Source: Massilia sp. 9096 (lineage in GTDB: Bacteria > Pseudomonadota > Gammaproteobacteria > Burkholderiales > Burkholderiaceae_D). From it: a stretch of DNA of 64,000 bases. The translations under genes were made by a program, and so were the position numbers. Below the pieces are notes generated by a model. The model did not search any database and had not been told where the DNA came from. It was given only the letters and a program-made list of their open reading frames with translations. The stretch covers positions 4,278,001-4,342,000 of the forward strand of contig NZ_JQNN01000001.1 of the NCBI RefSeq assembly GCF_000745265.1, written 5' to 3'. This document shows positions 9,136-20,599 of this stretch, in pieces (the stretch's first letter is position 1; every line of letters begins with the position of its first letter).

Positions 9136-9228
9136 ACTCCGGTTATGCCCTGCCGCGCTACATTCATTGGCCGCGCGCCTGGGCAGCCCCTAAGCTCTCG
9201 GCATGTCAATGTTCGTGAGTGGGCGCGG

Positions 9229-10473
9229 ATGCAAGAAGTCATCGTAATCGGCGGCGGTGTCGTCGGCCTGACCTCGGCCTGGTGGCTGCTGGAGGCCGGG
9301 CACAAGGTCACGCTGCTCGATCGCGCACCCGGCGTCGGCACCGGCACCAGCTACAGCAACGGCGGGCAGCTCAGCTATCGCTACGTGTCCCCGCTGGCCG
9401 ATGCCGGCGTGCCGGCCAAAGCCCTGCAGTGGCTGTTCCAGGAACACGGACCGCTGCGCTTCAAGCCGCAGTTCGACGCCCACCAATGGCGCTGGCTGTC
9501 GGCCTTCCTCGCCAACTGCCGCGCCGACATCAACCGCAAAACGACCGAGAAACTGTTGCAGCTGGGCGAGCTGTCGCGCCAGGCGATGGCGCGGTTGGAG
9601 CCGACCGTACCACTGGCCGAATTCCAGTGGCGCGACGCCGGCAAGCTGGTGGTCTACCGCAACCGCAAGGCCTTCGACGCCGCCACCGCGAAGTCCGATT
9701 CCGCGTCCACGCGCCAGGTGTGGAACGCCGCTGAATGCGCCGCGCGCGAACCGGCCCTGGCCGCGATGCAGGACAAGCTGGCCGGCGGCATCTACAACGG
9801 CGGCGAAGCGGTCGCCGACTGCTACGCCTTCTGCGTCGCGCTGGCCGAGCGCATCCACGCCCACCCGCGCTTCCTCGGCTTCATCCACGGCGACGTCCGG
9901 CGCATTCAGAGCGACGGCGGCCGCGTGACCGGCTTGGCGACCGGCGCCGGCATCGTTGAAGCCGACGCCTACGTGCTGGCGGCCGGCATGCAGAGCCGCA
10001 CACTGGCCGCCGGCGCCGGCATCGACCTGCCGCTGTACCCGCTCAAGGGCTACAGCCTGAGCGCGCCGATCCGCAGCGAGGACGTCGCGCCCGAGATCAG
10101 CGTGACCGACTTCGAGCGCAAGGTGCTGTACGCGCGCATCGGCGACACCCTGCGCGTGGCGGCGATGGTCGACATGGTCGGCGAAGACCTCAATCTCGAC
10201 CGCGCGCGCCTGGCCAGCCTGACGCGCCAGGTGCAGGAGACGATGCCGCGCGCCGCCGACTACACGCGGATCACACCCTGGGCCGGCCTGCGCCCGGCGA
10301 CGCCGAGCAGCGCGCCGATCATCGGTGCCAGTCCTTTGAAGAACCTGTGGCTGAACGTCGGCCACGGCCCCCTCGGCTTTACCTTTGCCTGCGGCAGCGC
10401 CAGTCTGCTGGCCGACCTGGTGGATGGCAAGGCGCCGCCGTTCGCGCTGGACGGGTTGACGCTGTCCCGGTAA
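9229..10473 (+). CDS. dadA: D-amino acid dehydrogenase, DadA family
   Basis: A 414-residue FAD-dependent oxidoreductase of the DAO family. The Rossmann dinucleotide motif is at the very N-terminus (VIVIGGGVVGLTSAWWLLEAG). The family blocks SYSNGGQLSYRYVSPLA and the C-terminal TPWAGLRPATPSSAPIIG and LWLNVGHGPLGFT are well kept. DadA oxidises D-alanine and other D-amino acids to 2-oxo acids at the inner membrane. The ATG at 9229 puts the FAD motif at the start, as in homologues, although the ribosome site is weak; an in-frame start at 9145 would add 28 unlikely residues. The nearby D-Ala-D-Ala dipeptidase would supply its substrate. No dadX racemase is present here. Confidence 0.9.
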   Translation: MQEVIVIGGGVVGLTSAWWLLEAGHKVTLLDRAPGVGTGTSYSNGGQLSYRYVSPLADAGVPAKALQWLFQEHGPLRFKPQFDAHQWRWLSAFLANCRADINRKTTEKLLQLGELSRQAMARLEPTVPLAEFQWRDAGKLVVYRNRKAFDAATAKSDSASTRQVWNAAECAAREPALAAMQDKLAGGIYNGGEAVADCYAFCVALAERIHAHPRFLGFIHGDVRRIQSDGGRVTGLATGAGIVEADAYVLAAGMQSRTLAAGAGIDLPLYPLKGYSLSAPIRSEDVAPEISVTDFERKVLYARIGDTLRVAAMVDMVGEDLNLDRARLASLTRQVQETMPRAADYTRITPWAGLRPATPSSAPIIGASPLKNLWLNVGHGPLGFTFACGSASLLADLVDGKAPPFALDGLTLSR

Positions 10474-10476
10474 AAC

Positions 10477-10836
10477 TCAGTGAAACACCGTCTTGACCCG
10501 GATCTCGACACCGCAATCGAGCAGGCGCAGGCGAGTCAGGTTGCCTTCCTTGACGTTCACGTTCACGTCGTTGAACGTGCCCGGCTTGCTGGCGTCGCAG
10601 GGCACGCGCATCTTGTATTTGCCGGGTTTGACGTGCACCACCTGGCCGCGCTTGGTAATGGCGCCCGCCAGCGGACCGCCTTCGATGCGTTCGAAAAAGC
10701 GCGGCTGCACGTGCTCGGGCTCGGCCTTGTCGACGATGAGGTCGGCGGCCAGCGCCGCGCCGGCGGTGTTCAGCAGGATGGCGGCAAGAATGGCTGTACG
10801 GATAGCGGCTGCGGGCAGCCGGGGCTTTACGGACAT
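10477..10836 (-). CDS. Small exported protein of unknown function
   Basis: A 119-residue protein with a clear signal peptide (about residues 1-30, ending in AGAALA before ADLIVDKAEPEH). The mature part is about 90 residues with a beta-rich look and two cysteines, CDASKPGT and DCGVEI, that could form a disulfide in the periplasm. The ATG at 10836 has a GGGAGG ribosome site; a TTG 12 bp upstream is in frame but less likely. It is convergent with dadA with only 3 bp between the stops. I do not recognise the family. Confidence 0.7.
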   Translation of the reverse strand: MSVKPRLPAAAIRTAILAAILLNTAGAALAADLIVDKAEPEHVQPRFFERIEGGPLAGAITKRGQVVHVKPGKYKMRVPCDASKPGTFNDVNVNVKEGNLTRLRLLDCGVEIRVKTVFH

Positions 10837-10876
10837 ACGACCTCCCAATCGTTCAGCGTTCGTTATATTTCAATCA

Positions 10877-10882
10877 ATTATA
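10877..10882 (-). promoter_or_regulatory. Putative -10 element upstream of the small exported protein gene
   Basis: On the minus strand the hexamer reads TATAAT, a perfect -10 box 41 bp before the ATG at 10836. No matching -35 is seen at 16-18 bp, so activity would need an activator or an extended element. Low certainty. Confidence 0.35.
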
Positions 10883-11061
10883 GGGCGTACATGCGACGCC
10901 AGGCGTCCGGCTGACGTGCTTTTTTCTGTGCCCGTTTTATGATCAGTTCGTTTATTTTCGGAAAAAGATCACCGAAGATGCGCTAACGCCGTCCAAAAAG
11001 TGCTCTTCCTTTCCAGCGTACCAATGTGCGGCGCCCCCTGAAATGGCGGATAATTGCCGCC

Positions 11062-11496
11062 ATGTCTACCCGTTCCCATCCCTGTCCCTGCGGCGGCGCG
11101 TCGCTGGCGAGCTGCTGCGCGCCATTCCTGGCCGGCGTTGCCTTGGCGCCCACGGCCGAGCGGCTGATGCGTTCGCGCTATACGGCCTATGTATTGCGCG
11201 ACGAGGATTACCTGCGCGCGACCTGGCATCCGAGTACCCGGCCCACCGAGCCGATCATTGACAGGAACGAGCCGATTCAATGGCTGGGACTTGAGGTAAA
11301 ATCTGCTTTACGTTTACGTCAACGTAAAGCAGATCTGCCGGAACAACTCGACCAGGACACCGTCGAATTCGTCGCCCGCTTCCGCATCAATGGCCGCGCC
11401 CATCGTCTGCACGAGATCAGCAAGTTCGTGCGCGAGCCGGAAGTTGCGGGCGGGACGCCCCGATGGTTCTATGTCGACGGCAGCTTTCCCGAATAA
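11062..11496 (+). CDS. ychJ: YchJ-family protein (SEC-C zinc motif, UPF0225)
   Basis: A 144-residue member of the YchJ/UPF0225 family. The N-terminal SEC-C-like cysteine cluster PCPCGGASLASCCAPF is visible, followed by the family core LMRSRYTAYVLRDEDYLRATWHPSTRP and, near the end, VEFVARFRINGRAHRLHE and WFYVDGSF. Function is unknown; the SEC-C motif binds zinc. Between the conserved blocks WLGLEV and VEFVARF it carries about ten more residues than I expect for the short betaproteobacterial form. That excess coincides exactly with a 34-nt palindrome (see the repeat entry). Its stop is 24 bp before liuB. Confidence 0.88.
   Translation: MSTRSHPCPCGGASLASCCAPFLAGVALAPTAERLMRSRYTAYVLRDEDYLRATWHPSTRPTEPIIDRNEPIQWLGLEVKSALRLRQRKADLPEQLDQDTVEFVARFRINGRAHRLHEISKFVREPEVAGGTPRWFYVDGSFPE
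11301..11334 (+). repeat. Perfect 14-bp inverted repeat inside ychJ
   Basis: Arms ATCTGCTTTACGTT (11301-11314) and AACGTAAAGCAGAT (11321-11334) are exact reverse complements around a 6-nt loop. The element is AT-rich against a high-GC gene and is read through in frame as a basic peptide around SALRLRQRKAD. It looks like a palindromic insertion tolerated by the protein. Confidence 0.85.
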
Positions 11497-11520
11497 AAAA
11501 GCAATCCGGAGACAGCACCC

Positions 11521-13128
11521 ATGCCCCAGCTCGAGACACAACTGAACCCGCGCGGCGAGGATTTCAAAGCCAACGCCGCCGCCATGCAAACGCTGGTCGA
11601 CGATTTGCGCGCCAAGGTGGCCGCTGTCGCCCAGGGCGGCGGCGAAGCGGCCTCGGCAAAGCACGTCGCGCGCGGCAAACTGCTGCCGCGCGAGCGCGTG
11701 CAGATGCTGCTCGACCCGGGCACGCCGTTTCTCGAGCTGTCGCAGCTGGCTGCGTACGAAATGTACGACGGCGCCGCGCCCAGCGCCGGCATCATCACCG
11801 GCATCGGCCGCGTGGCTGGCCAGGAATGCGTGATCGTGTGTAACGACGCGACCGTCAAGGGCGGCACCTATTATCCGATGACGGTGAAAAAACACCTGCG
11901 CGCCCAGGAAATCGCCGACCAGAACAATTTGCCGTGCATTTATCTGGTCGATTCGGGCGGCGCCAACCTGCCGAACCAGGACGACGTCTTTCCCGACCGC
12001 GACCACTTCGGCCGCATCTTCTATAACCAAGCCAACTTGTCCGCCAAGGGCATCCCGCAGATCGCGGTGGTGATGGGTTCGTGCACCGCCGGCGGCGCGT
12101 ACGTGCCGGCGATGAGCGACGAATCGATCATCGTCAAGGAACAGGGCACGATCTTCCTCGGCGGCCCGCCCCTGGTGAAAGCGGCGACCGGCGAAGTCGT
12201 GAGCGCCGAAGACCTGGGCGGCGGCGACGTCCACACCCGCTTGTCCGGCGTGGTCGACCACCTGGCCCGCAACGACACCCACGCGCTCGCGCTCGCGCGC
12301 ACGATCGTCTCCAACCTGAACCGCACCAAGCCCGTGCAGGGCGCGCTGCGCGAGTCGATCGAGCCGAAATTCGCGCCGCAAGAGCTGTACGGCGTGATCC
12401 CGGTCGACACCCGCAAGCCCTTCGACGTGCGCGAAGTCATCGCGCGCATCGTCGACGGCAGCGAGTTCGACGAATTCAAGGCGAGATACGGCACCACGCT
12501 GGTGTGCGGCTTCGCCCACATCTTCGGCATGAAGGTCGGGATCATCGCCAACAACGGCATCCTGTTTTCGGAGTCGGCGCTGAAGGGGTCGCATTTCATC
12601 GAGCTGTGCTGCCAGCGCAAGATCCCGCTGGTGTTCCTGCAAAATATCACCGGCTTCATGGTCGGCCGCAAGTACGAAAACGAGGGCATCGCGCGCAACG
12701 GCGCCAAGATGGTCACCGCGGTCGCCACCGCCGCGGTGCCGAAGTTCACCGTGATCATCGGCGGCTCGTTCGGGGCCGGCAACTACGGCATGTGCGGGCG
12801 CGCGTTCTCGCCGCGCTTCCTGTGGATGTGGCCGAATGCGCGCATCTCCGTGATGGGCGGCGATCAGGCCGCGTCGGTGCTGGCGACCGTCAAGCGCGAC
12901 GGCATCGAAGCCAGGGGCGGCCAGTGGTCGGCGGATGAGGAAGCCGCGTTCAAGCAGCCGATCAAGGAACAGTACGAGCACCAGGGCCACCCCTACTACG
13001 CCACCGCGCGCCTGTGGGACGACGGCGTGATCGATCCGGCCGACACGCGCATGGTGCTGGGCCTGGGATTGAGCGCAGCCCTGAATGCGCCGATCGAAGA
13101 CACGAAGTTCGGCGTGTTCCGCATGTAA
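11521..13128 (+). CDS. liuB: 3-methylcrotonyl-CoA carboxylase, beta (carboxyltransferase) subunit
   Basis: A 535-residue carboxyltransferase subunit. It moves the carboxyl group from carboxybiotin on the alpha subunit to 3-methylcrotonyl-CoA in leucine catabolism. Typical blocks are [62 protein letters not shown] and, near the C-terminus, [16 protein letters not shown] and [17 protein letters not shown]. The ANLPNQ and [17 protein letters not shown] blocks are the methylcrotonyl-CoA rather than the propionyl- or acetyl-CoA type. It begins the plus-strand liu/bio block, and its partner alpha subunit is 5.4 kb downstream beyond the biotin genes. Confidence 0.94.
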   Translation: MPQLETQLNPRGEDFKANAAAMQTLVDDLRAKVAAVAQGGGEAASAKHVARGKLLPRERVQMLLDPGTPFLELSQLAAYEMYDGAAPSAGIITGIGRVAGQECVIVCNDATVKGGTYYPMTVKKHLRAQEIADQNNLPCIYLVDSGGANLPNQDDVFPDRDHFGRIFYNQANLSAKGIPQIAVVMGSCTAGGAYVPAMSDESIIVKEQGTIFLGGPPLVKAATGEVVSAEDLGGGDVHTRLSGVVDHLARNDTHALALARTIVSNLNRTKPVQGALRESIEPKFAPQELYGVIPVDTRKPFDVREVIARIVDGSEFDEFKARYGTTLVCGFAHIFGMKVGIIANNGILFSESALKGSHFIELCCQRKIPLVFLQNITGFMVGRKYENEGIARNGAKMVTAVATAAVPKFTVIIGGSFGAGNYGMCGRAFSPRFLWMWPNARISVMGGDQAASVLATVKRDGIEARGGQWSADEEAAFKQPIKEQYEHQGHPYYATARLWDDGVIDPADTRMVLGLGLSAALNAPIEDTKFGVFRM

Positions 13129-13142
13129 CGGGGAGAGAGACC

Positions 13143-13931
13143 ATGGACACTTACGAAACGCTCGAAGTCACGGTCGCCGACAAGGTCGCCACCATCACGC
13201 TGAACCGCCCGCAGCTGCGCAACGCCTTCAACGAGACCGCCATTGCCGACATCGCGATGGCCTTCGACGAAGCCGGCCAGGATGCCGACGTGCGCGCCAT
13301 CGTGCTGGCCGCGAATGGCCCCGCCTTTTGCGCCGGCGCCGACCTGAACTGGATGAAGAAGATGGCCGGCTACTCGTACGACGAGAACGAGTCCGACGCC
13401 CTGCGCCTGGCCGACATGCTGCGCACCATCTACTTCAGCCCCAAGCCGGTCGTGGCCAAGGTGCAGGGCGACTGCTACGCCGGCGGCATGGGCCTGGTTG
13501 CGGCCTGCGACATCGTGGTGGCGAGCGAAGGCGTCAACTTCTGCCTGTCGGAAGTGAAACTCGGCCTGATCCCGGCAACCATCTCGCCGTACGTGATCAA
13601 GGCGATGGGCGAGCAGGCCGCGCGCCGCTACTTCTTGAGCGCCGAGCGCTTCGATGCGGCCGAGGCGCGCCGTCTCGGCCTGGCGCATGAAGTGGTCCCG
13701 AGCGAGCAGCTCGACGCCACCGTCGCCGCCATCGCCGGCGCGCTGGTCAATAACAGCCCGAACGCGGTGCGCGAAGCCAAGAAGCTGGTGCGCGACATCG
13801 CCGGCTTGCCCATCGACGATCCGCTGCTGGCCGATACCGCCGGGCGCATCGCCGCCATCCGCGCCTCGACCGAAGGCAAGGAAGGCGTCGCCGCTTTCCT
13901 CGAAAAGCGCAAGCCGTCATGGCTCGGTTAG
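13143..13931 (+). CDS. liuC: 3-methylglutaconyl-CoA hydratase (enoyl-CoA hydratase family)
   Basis: A 262-residue crotonase-fold enzyme that hydrates 3-methylglutaconyl-CoA to HMG-CoA. The oxyanion-hole segments are FCAGADLNWMKKMAGYS and DCYAGGMGLVAACDIVV, the latter followed by SEVKLGLIPATISPYV with the catalytic glutamate. The ADLNWMKKMA form is characteristic of the liuC/AUH branch rather than FadB. The ATG at 13143 follows GGGGAGAGAGACC, a good ribosome site, 14 bp after liuB. The frame is open further upstream, but that stretch overlaps liuB and is not family-like. Confidence 0.93.
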   Translation: MDTYETLEVTVADKVATITLNRPQLRNAFNETAIADIAMAFDEAGQDADVRAIVLAANGPAFCAGADLNWMKKMAGYSYDENESDALRLADMLRTIYFSPKPVVAKVQGDCYAGGMGLVAACDIVVASEGVNFCLSEVKLGLIPATISPYVIKAMGEQAARRYFLSAERFDAAEARRLGLAHEVVPSEQLDATVAAIAGALVNNSPNAVREAKKLVRDIAGLPIDDPLLADTAGRIAAIRASTEGKEGVAAFLEKRKPSWLG

Positions 13932-13977
13932 CAAATCCAGTAAATAGTTTATTTAGTTTAGATCGTTAGGAATCATT

Positions 13978-15327
13978 TTGACTCACCCGACCCGCCAAAG
14001 CTCATCCGACTGGATCGCGCGCAGCCTGCGCAGCGTCTGGCATCCATGCACGCAAATGCAGCACCACGAAGAGGTGCCGCTGATCGCCGTCAGCCATGCC
14101 AAGGGACCGTGGCTGTACGACCATGAAGGCCGGCGCTACCTGGACGGCATCAGCTCGTGGTGGGTCAATTTGTTCGGCCACGCCAACCCGCGCATCAACG
14201 CCGCCCTGAAGGACCAGCTCGACAAGCTCGAGCACGCGATGCTGGCCGGTTTCACGCACGAGCCGGTGGTCGAGCTGTCCGAGCAGCTGTCCGAACTGAC
14301 CGGCCACGCGCTCGGTCATGCGTTTTATGCGTCGGACGGCGCCTCGGCGGTCGAGATCGCGCTCAAGATGAGTTTTCATTATTGGCGCAACGCCGGCTAT
14401 CCGAAAAAGCAGGAGTTCGTTTGCCTGCAGGGCTCGTACCACGGCGAGACCATCGGTGCGCTGGCCGTGACCGACGTCGCGCTGTTCAAGGATGCCTACG
14501 GTCCGCTGCTGCGCGCCGCGCGCACGGTGGCGTCGCCGGACGCGCGCAACGCGGTCGATGGCGAATCCGCCCAGGACGTGGCGCGCCGCGCGATCAAGGA
14601 CGTCGAAGCGCTGTTCGAGCAAAGCGCCGACACCATCGCCGCCATCATCGTCGAGCCGCTGGTGCAGTGCGCGACCGGCATGGCGATGCACGACCCGATG
14701 TACCTGCAGCGCCTGCGCGAGCTGTGCGACAAGCACCACGTGCACCTGATCGCCGACGAGATCGCGGTCGGATGCGGCCGCACCGGCACCTTCTTCGCCT
14801 GCGAGCAGGCCGCGATCTGGCCCGACTTCCTGTGCCTGTCGAAAGGCATCAGCGGCGGCTACCTGCCGCTGTCGCTGGTGCTCAGCACTGACAAGATCTA
14901 CGAAGGCTTTTATAGCGAAGACATCACGCGCGGCTTCCTGCACTCGCACTCGTACACCGGCAATGCGCTGGCCTGCCGCGCCGCGCTGGCCACGCTGCAG
15001 ATTTTCAAGGAAGACGACGTCATCACCAAGAACCGCGAGACCGCGACCCGCCTGATGCTGGAAATGGCGCCGCTGCTCGAGCACGAGCGTGTCACCCATT
15101 TCCGCCAGCGCGGCATGATCCTCGCCTTCGACGCGGTCGAGCCGGACAGCAAGCGGGCGTCGACCTTCGCGCGCCGCTTCTTCACCACTGCGCTGGAAAA
15201 CGAACTGATGCTGCGCCCGATCGGCCGCACCGTCTACCTGATGCCGCCGTACGTGCTGGACGACGAAGAACTCGCCGGCCTGGCCGCGCGCACCCGCAAA
15301 ACCTTCGAGTCGGTGATCGCCGCATGA
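13978..15327 (+). CDS. bioA: Adenosylmethionine-8-amino-7-oxononanoate aminotransferase
   Basis: A 449-residue PLP aminotransferase that converts KAPA to DAPA with S-adenosylmethionine as amino donor, the third step of biotin ring assembly. Family blocks include [16 protein letters not shown] near the start, [36 protein letters not shown] and the PLP-lysine region [17 protein letters not shown]. The start is a TTG at 13978 preceded at 7 bp by TTAGG; no ATG in a sensible place exists, so a weak TTG start that lowers expression is likely. It follows liuC after a 46-bp AT-rich gap and overlaps bioF by ATGA. Confidence 0.94.
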   Translation: MTHPTRQSSSDWIARSLRSVWHPCTQMQHHEEVPLIAVSHAKGPWLYDHEGRRYLDGISSWWVNLFGHANPRINAALKDQLDKLEHAMLAGFTHEPVVELSEQLSELTGHALGHAFYASDGASAVEIALKMSFHYWRNAGYPKKQEFVCLQGSYHGETIGALAVTDVALFKDAYGPLLRAARTVASPDARNAVDGESAQDVARRAIKDVEALFEQSADTIAAIIVEPLVQCATGMAMHDPMYLQRLRELCDKHHVHLIADEIAVGCGRTGTFFACEQAAIWPDFLCLSKGISGGYLPLSLVLSTDKIYEGFYSEDITRGFLHSHSYTGNALACRAALATLQIFKEDDVITKNRETATRLMLEMAPLLEHERVTHFRQRGMILAFDAVEPDSKRASTFARRFFTTALENELMLRPIGRTVYLMPPYVLDDEELAGLAARTRKTFESVIAA

Positions 15328-16562
15328 AAATGGACGTCCCCAACAACCGCGACCTGATCGCCGGCGTGCAGGCCCAGCTCGACGAGCTGCTCGGGCGCAG
15401 CCTGCTGCGCAAGCGCCGCCATGCCGAGTCGCCGGCGGCGCCGCGCCAGATCGTCGACGGGCGCGAGCTGCTGGCCTTTTGCAGCAACGATTACCTCGGC
15501 CTGGCCGCGCACCCGGCCGTGGTCGACGCGCTGCGCGAAGGCGCGACGCTGTACGGCGCCGGCAGCGGGGCCTCGCACCTGGTCTCGGGCCACAGTCGTG
15601 CGCATGCGCTGCTGGAAGACGCGCTGGCCGCGTTCGAGGCGCCGCACCTGGAGCAGGCGCGCGCACTGTACTTCTGCACCGGCTACATGGCCAACCTGGC
15701 CGTGCTCACGGCGCTGGGGAACAGCACGGACGCGATGATCTTCTCGGAGGCGCTCAACCACGCCTCGCTGATCGACGGCGCCCGCCTCGCGCGTGCGCGC
15801 GTGAGCGTGTACCCGCACGGAGACGTGCGCGCGCTGGAAGCCCAGCTGATCGCCAGCGACGCGCCCACCAAGATCGTCGTCACCGACAGCGTGTTCAGCA
15901 TGGACGGCGACCTGGCGCCGCTGCCCGAACTCCTGGGCCTGTGCGAGCGCCATGGCGCCTGGCTGGTGGTCGACGATGCGCACGGCTTCGGCGTGCTGGG
16001 CGCGAACGGCCGCGGCGCGCTCGAACATTTCGACCTGCGCTCGCCCAACCTGGTCTACGTCGGCACGCTCGGCAAGGCGGCCGGCGTCGGCGGCGCCTTC
16101 GTCGCTGCGCACGACAGCGTGGTCGAACTGGTGCTGCAGCGCGCCCGCCCCTATATCTACACCACGGCCGCCCCGCCGGCGCTGGCGCATGCGCTGCTCG
16201 CCAGCCTTGCTATCATCGCGGGAGACGAAGGCCGCGAACGCCGTGCGGCGCTGCAGGCGCGCATCGCCGAGCTGGATGACGCCCTGGCGCTCATCCGTTG
16301 GCAGCGCCTGCCGTCCGGCACCGCGATCCAGCCGATCGTGATCGGCGCCAACGACGAGGCGCTGGCCGCCTCAAGCAGACTGCACGAGCAAGGCCTGTGG
16401 GTGCCGGCGATCCGGCCGCCGACCGTGGCGGCGGGCACCGCGCGCCTGCGCGTGACGCTGTGCGCGGCGCATACGCAGGACGACGTCGCCCAGCTCGCGG
16501 CGGCGCTGAATACGCTTGAAGCCGAGCAGTTCGAACTCAATACGCAAAGGAGCCAGGCATGA
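15324..16562 (+). CDS. bioF: 8-amino-7-oxononanoate synthase
   Basis: A 412-residue PLP-dependent alpha-oxoamine synthase that joins pimeloyl-ACP or -CoA and L-alanine to give KAPA. Visible motifs are [47 protein letters not shown] and the PLP-lysine segment [16 protein letters not shown]. The product enters the BioA reaction encoded just upstream. The start overlaps the bioA stop (ATGA) and the end overlaps bioD the same way, so bioA-F-D are translationally coupled. The C-terminus has about 15 extra polar residues after the usual end, of no clear role. Confidence 0.95.
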   Translation: MKMDVPNNRDLIAGVQAQLDELLGRSLLRKRRHAESPAAPRQIVDGRELLAFCSNDYLGLAAHPAVVDALREGATLYGAGSGASHLVSGHSRAHALLEDALAAFEAPHLEQARALYFCTGYMANLAVLTALGNSTDAMIFSEALNHASLIDGARLARARVSVYPHGDVRALEAQLIASDAPTKIVVTDSVFSMDGDLAPLPELLGLCERHGAWLVVDDAHGFGVLGANGRGALEHFDLRSPNLVYVGTLGKAAGVGGAFVAAHDSVVELVLQRARPYIYTTAAPPALAHALLASLAIIAGDEGRERRAALQARIAELDDALALIRWQRLPSGTAIQPIVIGANDEALAASSRLHEQGLWVPAIRPPTVAAGTARLRVTLCAAHTQDDVAQLAAALNTLEAEQFELNTQRSQA

Positions 16563-17383
16563 CCCTGATTGACCCCGAACCATCGCCTGGCGGCGAATCC
16601 GGCGTGGCCATTCCCGCAAGGGCTCCGAGCACGGCTGCGGCCCCGCTGACCGTGCCGGCGCCGCTGGCTGCCGAAGGCGTGCCGACCCGCTTCGCCTGCT
16701 TCGTCACCGGCACCGACACCGAGATCGGCAAGACCTTGATCACCAGCGCGATCCTGCACAAGCTGGTCGAGATCGGCCAGCGCGCCTGCGGCATGAAGCC
16801 GATCGCCGCCGGCGCGGACATCGGCGCGGATGGCCAGCTGCACAACGAGGACGCCGACATGCTGCGCGCGGCCGGTAACGTGCACCTGCCGCAGTCGATC
16901 ACGACGCCGTTCATGCTGCGCGAACCGTGCGCGCCGCACATCGCCGCGGCGCTGGAAAACGTCACCATCGACCCGGTCACGATCCTGACCGCCTACGCCG
17001 AGATCCTCGCGGCCTCGGACGCCACCGTGGTCGAAGGCGTCGGCGGCTTCTGCGTGCCGTTTACCGACACCTTCGACAGCGCCGACCTGGCGGTGCAGCT
17101 CGGCCTGCCCGTCGTCCTGGTGGTCGGCATGCGCCTGGGCTGCATCAGCCACGCGATCCTGAGCGCCGAGGCGATCATCACACGCGGCCTGGTGCTGGCC
17201 GGCTGGGTCGCCAACCAGGTCGACCCGCACATGCGCTTCGCCGACGAGAATATCGAAGAACTGCAGCGCCGCCTGCCCGCCCCGCTGCTGGGCCGCGTGC
17301 CGCGCCTGGACAACCCGACGGCCGCCGACGCAGCGGCCTTCATCGATTTATCGAGCCTGCCTGGATGGCCGGCCAAACACTAA
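16559..17383 (+). CDS. bioD: Dethiobiotin synthetase, with N-terminal extension
   Basis: A 274-residue ATP-dependent carboxylase that closes the ureido ring of DAPA to make dethiobiotin. The P-loop [15 protein letters not shown] starts at about residue 48, and the downstream blocks [32 protein letters not shown] and GWVANQVDP are typical. BioD enzymes usually begin almost at the P-loop (about 225 residues), so the first 45 residues, rich in Ala and Pro, are an extension of unknown role. An internal start is possible, but no good ATG with a ribosome site precedes the P-loop, and the ATGA overlap with bioF supports the long form. Confidence 0.92.
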   Translation: MTLIDPEPSPGGESGVAIPARAPSTAAAPLTVPAPLAAEGVPTRFACFVTGTDTEIGKTLITSAILHKLVEIGQRACGMKPIAAGADIGADGQLHNEDADMLRAAGNVHLPQSITTPFMLREPCAPHIAAALENVTIDPVTILTAYAEILAASDATVVEGVGGFCVPFTDTFDSADLAVQLGLPVVLVVGMRLGCISHAILSAEAIITRGLVLAGWVANQVDPHMRFADENIEELQRRLPAPLLGRVPRLDNPTAADAAAFIDLSSLPGWPAKH

Positions 17384-17393
17384 GGAAATAGAG

Positions 17394-18422
17394 ATGTCCC
17401 AAGTTGTCACCCTGTACCCGCCGGCCACCCCGGCTTCGCTGTCCAAGAACGCTACCTGGCCGCTGGCCGAGGTGCAGGCTCTGTTCGCGCTGCCGCTGCC
17501 TGAACTGATGTTCCGCGCGCAGGAAGTCCACCGCGCCGAATTCCCCGACGGCGACGTCGAACTGGCCACCCTGCTGTCGATCAAGACCGGCGGCTGCGAA
17601 GAAGACTGCGGCTACTGCCCGCAGGCCGCGCGCTACGACACCGGGGTCGAAGCCAAGAAGATCCTCGAACTCGACACCGTGCTGGCCGCCGCACGCGAAG
17701 CCAAGGCCAACGGCGCGACCCGCTTCTGCATGGGCGCCGCCTGGCGCAGCCCGAAAGAGCGCGACATGGAAAAGGTCGAGGCGATGGTGCGCGAGGTAAA
17801 AGCGCTGGGCATGGAAACCTGCGCGACGCTGGGCATGCTCGAAGAGGGACAAGCAGAACAGCTGAAACAGGCGGGCCTGGACTTCTACAACCACAACATC
17901 GACACCTCGCCCGACTTCTACGGCGACGTGATTTCGACGCGCCAGTACCAGGACCGCCTGGACACGCTCGGCCGCGTGCGCGACGCCGGCCTGAAAATCT
18001 GCTGCGGCGGCATCGTCGGCATGGGCGAGACGCGCGAGCAGCGCGCCGGCCTGATCGCCCAGCTGGCCAACATGAACCCGTATCCGGAATCGGTGCCGGT
18101 CAACCACCTGGTGCAGGTCGAGGGCACCCCGCTGCACGGCCTGCCGAAGCTGGACCCGATCGAGTTCGTGCGCACCATCGCGGTGGCGCGCATCACGATG
18201 CCGAAGGCGCGCGTGCGTTTGTCGGCCGGCCGGCGCGAGCTGGGCGAAGCGGTGCAGGCGATGTGCTTCATGGCCGGCGCCAACTCGATTTTCTACGGCG
18301 ACAAGCTGCTCACCACCGGCAATCCGGAAGCCGACGACGACCGCGCACTGCTCGACAAGCTGGGCCTCAAGACCCGCGCGAACACGCTGGAGTCGGTGCA
18401 GAAGGAAAGCTGCGGGTGCTGA
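17394..18422 (+). CDS. bioB: Biotin synthase (radical SAM)
   Basis: A 342-residue radical-SAM enzyme that inserts sulfur into dethiobiotin. The [4Fe-4S] motif CEEDCGYC supplies Cys68, Cys72 and Cys75. The block [18 protein letters not shown] and the second-cluster residues in the [12 protein letters not shown] and [12 protein letters not shown] regions are present. It begins 10 bp after bioD and ends the bio subset; bioC and bioH are not in the window. It is followed by a strong hairpin without a T-run and then liuD, so transcription may be tuned between bioB and liuD. Confidence 0.95.
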   Translation: MSQVVTLYPPATPASLSKNATWPLAEVQALFALPLPELMFRAQEVHRAEFPDGDVELATLLSIKTGGCEEDCGYCPQAARYDTGVEAKKILELDTVLAAAREAKANGATRFCMGAAWRSPKERDMEKVEAMVREVKALGMETCATLGMLEEGQAEQLKQAGLDFYNHNIDTSPDFYGDVISTRQYQDRLDTLGRVRDAGLKICCGGIVGMGETREQRAGLIAQLANMNPYPESVPVNHLVQVEGTPLHGLPKLDPIEFVRTIAVARITMPKARVRLSAGRRELGEAVQAMCFMAGANSIFYGDKLLTTGNPEADDDRALLDKLGLKTRANTLESVQKESCGC

Positions 18423-18437
18423 GACCGCAAGCATAGA

Positions 18438-18467
18438 CACGCGGCCCGGCGCAGATCGGGCCGCGTG
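18438..18467 (+). promoter_or_regulatory. Intergenic 11-bp perfect hairpin between bioB and liuD
   Basis: CACGCGGCCCG (18438-18448) and CGGGCCGCGTG (18457-18467) pair perfectly around an 8-nt loop. There is no T-run after it, so it is not a classical terminator. It may be an RNA processing or stability element that separates bio from liuD expression. Confidence 0.6.
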
Positions 18468-18502
18468 ATCGAAGTCATAATCATAAAAGACACGAGACAA
18501 CC

Positions 18503-20551
<2,049 letters not shown>

Positions 20552-20599
20552 ATCCGACCATACCAAATAAACCGTATAAATAATAAAAAGAGGGAAGAC

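Noticed and set aside
7663..9150. Three GGTTATGC occurrences upstream of the hydrolase and dadA genes as an operator
   Set aside because: Eight bases at irregular spacing and only one beside dadA; likely chance.
13941..13955. Inverted repeat before bioA as a BirA operator
   Set aside because: It does not match the GTTTAC half-site pattern with a long spacer that BirA needs.
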